Shown here piece after piece: positions 6,668-9,322 of a stretch of 9,322 nt of DNA. The stretch is from an uncultured Clostridia bacterium (GTDB lineage: Bacteria > Bacillota > Clostridia > Oscillospirales > CAG-272), in assembly GCA_937884385.1 (NCBI GenBank), contig CALGCW010000202.1:1-9322 (forward strand), written 5' to 3'. Positions within the stretch are counted from its first letter, which is position 1, and each line of letters starts with the position of its first letter. The translations under genes and the position numbers were made by a program. Below the pieces are notes generated by a model. That model was not told where the DNA came from. It did no database searches and saw only the letters and a list, made by a program, of their open reading frames with translations.

Positions 6668-7738
6668 TCAAATTTTTGCAAGTGTGATATTCTTATATGC
6701 TTCGTCGTCGGTCACCTCGCGGAGAACGTTGACGAAGTCGGGGAAGAGGATCTCCGTATCTTCCTCGCCCTGCTCAATCTCAATTATCGCCTTATCGTTC
6801 CAGAAGGGATAAACGTCGATCTCAAAATACTGATTCTTATATGTAAGGCAGTATCTCGTTTTTCTGATGGGGCGGCAAGAAGGATCTGCTTCCATAAGCA
6901 TTCGGATATAGGTATCCTTAGAAAGTCTGCGTTCAAGACGCACACCGTTCCTCTTTCTTGTTTGGAAGTATATATAGTTTCCGTCCACGCCTCTCTGGCG
7001 AACGCGATTTTCCTCTCCTTCCTGCGCGATAAGGTAGGTTTGTATGATCTCCACTCTCTCGCAGTTTGGCAGGCTCTCAAGGTGCATAATATCGGGGTAA
7101 TCGATAAGAAATCTTCTCTTTACGTCGCAAGGGCCCTGTTCGCCAAGGAAGGAAGACATCTCGGAAAGGAGTTTTTTCATCTTTTTCTCAAAATCCGTAT
7201 CATTGTCTATTATCTTAAGATGAGGATGACCCGTCCAAGCGGCTATTATCTTATCGTCAAGAGCCGTTGCTTGCTCAACCGTTTCGGTTCTCGCACCGTT
7301 ATTTTCAAGTGTATAGAATTCCTCGGCACCCTTTGCGCAGGTGACGAGATGGAAAACGGCGTCATAGCTGTCGCGAAGCTCTACTTCGCTGTGACCGACG
7401 TAATTACAAACGAGGTCAAAATCAGCCTGTGACATATATGCCTTGTTATCAAGCGCGCCTCGGTCGCAGACGAGGAGTATTTTTTCAACGGGCATTGTAA
7501 GTGCGCCCTGCGTGAATATTCTTTCTTTTTCAAGCTGAAGCTGCATTTGGCACTTCTGATATTCAACGTTCGTGCCGCAGGTCCAGGGAGCAACACCGCC
7601 CGTGATAAGCTCCGTTGCTGTTTCGGGAACGAATAGCACTGTGTAGCCGAGCTTTGAGAATGCGCCTTGTATTCTGTTCATAGCAGTAGTCTTGCCCGCG
7701 CAAGGACCGCCAGTGATAACTATCTTTCTTATTTCCAT
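6668..7738 (-). CDS. P-loop NTPase fused to a CYTH-like domain (AAA_28/Ttd14-like)
   Basis: A 356-residue, two-domain protein. Residues 1 to about 200 form a P-loop nucleotide kinase-like domain: Walker A GGPCAGKTT (10-18), and a Walker B-like strand KILLVCDRGALD (86-97) with Asp92. Residues about 204-350 resemble a CYTH/triphosphate-tunnel domain: DVKRRFLI (205-212), EIIQTYL, NRVRQRG (244-250), IRKTRY (291-296), YFEIDVY and AIIEIEQ (317-323). This architecture recalls the Ttd14-type AAA_28 proteins; the ligand is unknown. The canonical tunnel motif ExExK appears as D-V-K-R-R, so ordinary metal-dependent triphosphatase activity is doubtful. The ATG at 7738 was chosen because GGAG lies just upstream and the promoter -10 overlaps a more upstream in-frame ATG (7787-7789), which cannot be in the mRNA. 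It is a monocistronic unit. Confidence 0.85.
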   Translation of the reverse strand: MEIRKIVITGGPCAGKTTAMNRIQGAFSKLGYTVLFVPETATELITGGVAPWTCGTNVEYQKCQMQLQLEKERIFTQGALTMPVEKILLVCDRGALDNKAYMSQADFDLVCNYVGHSEVELRDSYDAVFHLVTCAKGAEEFYTLENNGARTETVEQATALDDKIIAAWTGHPHLKIIDNDTDFEKKMKKLLSEMSSFLGEQGPCDVKRRFLIDYPDIMHLESLPNCERVEIIQTYLIAQEGEENRVRQRGVDGNYIYFQTRKRNGVRLERRLSKDTYIRMLMEADPSCRPIRKTRYCLTYKNQYFEIDVYPFWNDKAIIEIEQGEEDTEILFPDFVNVLREVTDDEAYKNITLAKI

Positions 7739-7787
7739 ATTATTTCTCCGTAAGCTTTCTGAACGGGGAAGGACCCCATACATCATC

Positions 7788-7816
7788 ATTATACAACATT
7801 ATTTGAGGATTTTCAA
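7788..7816 (-). promoter_or_regulatory. SigA-type promoter of the NTPase-CYTH gene
   Basis: Minus-strand TTGAAA (plus 7811-7816) and TATAAT (plus 7788-7793) are separated by 17 bp. Transcription would begin near 7780 and give a leader of about 40 nt containing a short GGGG/CCCC hairpin (7765-7768 with 7774-7777). This decides the start codon of the gene. Confidence 0.85.
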
Positions 7817-7834
7817 TAGATAATTGATAAAAAT

Positions 7835-7858
7835 AAAATCCACCGATTGGTGGATTTT
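7835..7858 (-). terminator. Intrinsic terminator of the 196-residue unknown gene
   Basis: AAAATCCACC (7835-7844) and GGTGGATTTT (7849-7858) form a perfect 10-bp stem with a GATT loop. On the minus strand the tail TTTTATTTTTATC follows. It lies 22 bases past the stop of the 7881-8471 gene and before the next promoter, so it separates the two minus-strand units. The A/T arms could let it work in both directions. Confidence 0.88.
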
Positions 7859-7880
7859 TAGAACGAAGACAAGTAAACTG

Positions 7881-8471
7881 TTACTTTATTACTTTTAATA
7901 ATTCTCTGAGTGGTTCTTCAAGCGTTTCCGCGACAAATGAAGGGAAGTTGCGTACGGCAATTTGGCAACAAGCCTCCTTTTCAAAATCTGAGCCGAGAAC
8001 TGGAGATAGTCCTGATAGGGGCTTGAATTGCTCTTCAAGGATATCGGTTTTGATGATGCATTCAAATCCTTCGCACAGAGCCATAAGAATATCAGACAAG
8101 TCAGCTTTCGAATACATAATTTTGGAATAGAACCCCCAACGATTCCTTATCATTTTTCGCATTGTTGACGAAGAGAGTTTATATTCAACACAACCGCTTT
8201 TTTCTTCGAGAATTCTACCGACACTATTTAGATATCTATCTATAACCTTCAAAAGAACTTTTTGGTTATTTGTTTCGGAAGAAATGTGTACATAATTAAG
8301 AAATGCGCCAAAGATAACAGCATCTGTGCGCGTTAACTCGTTGGAATTTAGGATGCTTTCTTTTTGCTCGTGAAATATATGTGTACCAATTTGACAAGTT
8401 TTTTGAGATAGATCGTCTGTTGCTTGAAATATCGCTGTCATATCATTTTTCTTACTAAAGAAATTAAACAT
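7881..8471 (-). CDS. Hypothetical protein, soluble, mostly helical
   Basis: A 196-residue protein I do not recognise. It has no signal peptide and no convincing membrane helix. The first 10 residues (MFNFFSKKND) are aromatic and basic. The rest looks helical with amphipathic stretches: LTRTDAVIFGAFLNYVHISS (46-65), KVLLKVIDRYLNSVGRILEE (71-90) and SKADLSDILMALCEGFECII (121-140). It ends in an EEPLRELLKVIK helix. Seven cysteines are scattered, including a CC pair at 168-169, without a metal-binding spacing. It reads as a genuine gene: a ribosome binding site (plus 8479-8485, AGAGGT on the minus strand) seven bases before the ATG, its own promoter and its own terminator. It looks more AT-rich than the synthetase genes, which might mean transfer, but this is weak. 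No function is proposed. Confidence 0.75.
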   Translation of the reverse strand: MFNFFSKKNDMTAIFQATDDLSQKTCQIGTHIFHEQKESILNSNELTRTDAVIFGAFLNYVHISSETNNQKVLLKVIDRYLNSVGRILEEKSGCVEYKLSSSTMRKMIRNRWGFYSKIMYSKADLSDILMALCEGFECIIKTDILEEQFKPLSGLSPVLGSDFEKEACCQIAVRNFPSFVAETLEEPLRELLKVIK

Positions 8472-8509
8472 AGCATTTACCTCTCGAATAATATACTTAA
8501 TTAATTACA

Positions 8510-8538
8510 ATTATATCACATAACTACATAAATGTAAA
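8510..8538 (-). promoter_or_regulatory. SigA-type promoter of the 196-residue unknown gene
   Basis: Minus-strand TTTACA (plus 8533-8538) and TATAAT (plus 8510-8515) lie 17 bp apart, with TGA before the -10 making it extended. The predicted leader is about 30 nt and carries the AGAGG site. Confidence 0.82.
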
Positions 8539-8763
8539 TATATTTGCTACAAAACACGGTAGTTTCTTATCAAAGTTATTGTTCACTTCAATCAGAAATG
8601 TATTCGAAGTTGCCCACTCGCGCCGCATAGCCGTCTCGAGTGAAAAGCATAGCTTCACACCCGACACTCCTTGCTTTGGCTCCTTCACTTCGTAAAAACA
8701 TCGCACCGCGATGTTTTTACTCGTTCACCCGGAACTCCTCGGGTTCGAATTCAATATGTTTTT
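8539..8763. other. Non-coding spacer with hairpins downstream of tRNA-Ser
   Basis: No gene is supported in this stretch. It holds CACTCG/CGAGTG inverted arms (8615-8620 and 8637-8642). It also holds a perfect 13-bp hairpin, GTAAAAACATCGC (8692-8704) with GCGATGTTTTTAC (8708-8720), loop ACC. A T-arm-like GGGTTCGAA sits at 8741-8749 on the plus strand. The 13-bp hairpin has a looser counterpart at 8897-8921. Short open frames here have no ribosome binding site and resemble no protein family. Confidence 0.6.
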
Positions 8764-8825
8764 CATCACAACAAAAAAGCACCCTATTGGGTGCTTTCCT
8801 GTTGTGGCGGAGAGAAAGGGATTCG
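8764..8825. repeat. Direct repeat copy A: duplicated tRNA-Ser 3' end plus terminator
   Basis: These 62 bases match 8951-9012 with only two differences (A/G at 8785 and A/G at 8816), offset exactly 187 bp. The copy contains a terminator hairpin (8776-8797) and a 21-base remnant of the tRNA-Ser 3' end (8805-8825: CCA complement, acceptor strand, T-stem strand and part of the T-loop). After 8825 the match stops, so no intact tRNA exists here. The remnant lies on the 3' side of the real tRNA-Ser, in the same orientation. Confidence 0.92.
8776..8797 (-). terminator. Second copy of the tRNA-Ser terminator
   Basis: AAAGCACCC (8776-8784) and GGGTGCTTT (8789-8797) form a 9-bp stem with a TATT loop, followed on the minus strand by a T-run. 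It duplicates the terminator at 8963-8984 and would catch read-through. Confidence 0.82.
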
Positions 8826-8896
8826 TTCTTGATTTTTGCTCAACATTTTGGATTGAATTTAATGTAATGTTTCGCAAAAATCTTCGGTCACCGTTC

Positions 8897-8921
8897 AAAA
8901 ACAGCGCACTGTGCTGTTTTT
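8897..8921. repeat. Hairpin flanking repeat copy B
   Basis: AAAAACAGC (8897-8905) pairs with GCTGTTTTT (8913-8921), extended by a G-T and a C-G pair, with an ACT loop. It parallels the 8692-8720 hairpin in shape and in place relative to the downstream direct repeat, though the sequences have diverged. Confidence 0.65.
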
Positions 8922-8950
8922 TCACTGCGTTCGAACCCCATTGTATTCTC

Positions 8951-9012
8951 CATCACAACAAAAAAGCACCCTGTTGGGTGCTTTCCTGTTGTGGCGGAGA
9001 GAGAGGGATTCG
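8951..9012. repeat. Direct repeat copy B, overlapping the 3' end of tRNA-Ser
   Basis: This is the functional partner of copy A. It includes the tRNA-Ser terminator, the encoded CCA and the 3' acceptor and T-stem strands. Sixty of 62 positions are identical to 8764-8825. Confidence 0.92.
8963..8984 (-). terminator. Intrinsic terminator of tRNA-Ser
   Basis: AAAGCACCC (8963-8971) and GGGTGCTTT (8976-8984) form a 9-bp stem with a TGTT loop, then a run of T on the minus strand. It starts 7 bases past the CCA end of the tRNA. Confidence 0.9.
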
Positions 9013-9083
9013 AACCCTCGGAACGGTATTAGCGTTCACACGATTTCCAATCGTGCGCCTTAGACCAGCTCAGCCATCTCTCC
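8992..9083 (-). tRNA. tRNA-Ser (anticodon GGA), CCA encoded
   Basis: Reads UCC and UCU serine codons. On the minus strand the acceptor stem is GGAGAGA with TCTCTCC (plus 9077-9083 and 8996-9002). The anticodon loop is TTGGAAA inside the CACGA/TCGTG stem, and the T-arm GAGGG-TTCGAAT-CCCTC is complete. A long variable arm with AACG/CGTT pairing marks a class II tRNA, as expected for serine. The discriminator is G, and CCA is encoded at plus 8992-8994. Its terminator follows directly. Open frames crossing it in the plus direction are translation artefacts of the tRNA. Confidence 0.97.
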
Positions 9084-9100
9084 ATCTGCTCGACTTTTAT

Positions 9101-9128
9101 ATTATATCATAAAAATATAAAAAATCAA
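9101..9128 (-). promoter_or_regulatory. Promoter of tRNA-Ser
   Basis: Minus-strand TTGATT (plus 9123-9128) and TATAAT (plus 9101-9106) are separated by 16 bp, with TGA before the -10. The flanks are very AT-rich, as is common for stable-RNA promoters. The -35 is the weaker part. Confidence 0.7.
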
Positions 9129-9211
9129 TACCTTTTTGCAAAATTCTTTTCGTTTTTTATAATTATTTTTTCAGAGTATTAAAAAAAGTTAAAAATATTT
9201 TCAAAAAACGC

Positions 9212-9240
9212 TTGACAATTGCTTCTGACTATGCTATAAT
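9212..9240 (+). promoter_or_regulatory. Full-consensus promoter of tRNA-Thr
   Basis: TTGACA (9212-9217), a 17-bp spacer and TATAAT (9235-9240), with TGC giving an extended -10. An A/T-rich stretch upstream could act as an UP element. A GTCCG/CGGAC hairpin (9243-9247 and 9259-9263) lies between the likely start site and the tRNA and may be part of the processed 5' leader. Confidence 0.92.
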
Positions 9241-9267
9241 AAGTCCGTTCGCTGAAAGCGGACATAT

Positions 9268-9322
9268 GCTGGTGTGGCTCAATGGCAGAGCAGCTGATTT
9301 GTAATCAGCAGGTTGTTGGTTC
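9268..9322 (+). tRNA. tRNA-Thr (anticodon TGT), 3' end beyond the window
   Basis: The 5' acceptor strand is GCTGGTG (9268-9274). The D-stem is GCTC (9277-9280) with GAGC (9288-9291). The anticodon stem GCTGA/TCAGC (9293-9297 and 9305-9309) encloses loop TTTGTAA, with anticodon TGT at 9300-9302, which reads ACA threonine codons. The sequence ends in the T-loop (GGTTC), so the T-stem 3' strand and acceptor 3' strand are not seen. More tRNAs may follow in the same transcript. Confidence 0.93.

Noticed and set aside
6647..7432. Open frame of 261 codons on the plus strand
   Set aside because: It lies antisense to the NTPase-CYTH gene, whose motifs, promoter and ribosome binding site are all clear.
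7739..7789. Longer N-terminus for the NTPase-CYTH protein starting at 7789
   Set aside because: The -10 box overlaps that codon, so it would not be transcribed; the Walker A strand begins right after Met at 7738.
5626..8471. A three-gene minus-strand operon or defence island
   Set aside because: Each gene has its own promoter, terminators separate the units, and none shows nuclease, toxin, reverse transcriptase or other defence-type motifs.
8764..9012. CRISPR array
   Set aside because: Only two long copies exist, they are explained by a tRNA 3' end and terminator, and there is no regular short repeat-spacer pattern or cas gene.
8711..9112. Open frame of 133 codons on the plus strand containing GERGIRTLG and RFPIVRLRPAQP
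   Set aside because: These peptides are the antisense translation of tRNA-Ser and its terminator, a familiar artefact in databases. There is no ribosome binding site, and the frame crosses both direct repeats.

Overview
The window looks like a stretch of chromosome from a low-to-mid GC Gram-positive bacterium of the class Clostridia, probably an anaerobic gut-type lineage. The signs are a T-box leader in front of cysE-cysS, near-consensus SigA promoters (TTGACA/TATAAT with 17-bp spacers), AGGAGG-like ribosome binding sites, many hairpin-plus-U-run terminators and a tRNA with an encoded CCA end. The species cannot be named from the sequence.

Positions 1-2758 (+ strand) hold the 3' part of aspS (aspartyl-tRNA synthetase). 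It is followed, with 1-bp and 4-bp overlaps, by two paralogous small membrane proteins of the bacterial PH-like type. Positions 2765-5616 (+) form a cysteine unit: a clear promoter, a T-box riboswitch whose features fit tRNA-Cys, cysE (serine acetyltransferase), cysS (cysteinyl-tRNA synthetase) and a GtrA-like four-helix membrane protein, closed by a long palindromic terminator. Uncharged tRNA-Cys should turn on both cysteine synthesis and its charging; the GtrA-like gene appears to ride along.

Positions 5626-8538 (- strand) carry three independently promoted genes: a classical SDR oxidoreductase, a P-loop NTPase fused to a CYTH-like domain, and a small soluble protein of unknown function. 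Between the first two lies a MITE-like inverted repeat. Positions 8539-9322 are RNA territory: tRNA-Ser(GGA) on the - strand, and tRNA-Thr(UGU) on the + strand cut by the window end, transcribed divergently. Downstream of tRNA-Ser, its 3' end and terminator are duplicated 187 bp away, each copy being flanked by a hairpin.

Most of the window is ordinary housekeeping. I see no defence system, CRISPR array, transposase or phage gene. The items most worth a second look are the duplicated tRNA-Ser 3' end and terminator, the NTPase-CYTH fusion with an altered tunnel motif, the paired PH-like membrane proteins behind aspS, and the GtrA-like gene inside a cysteine T-box operon.
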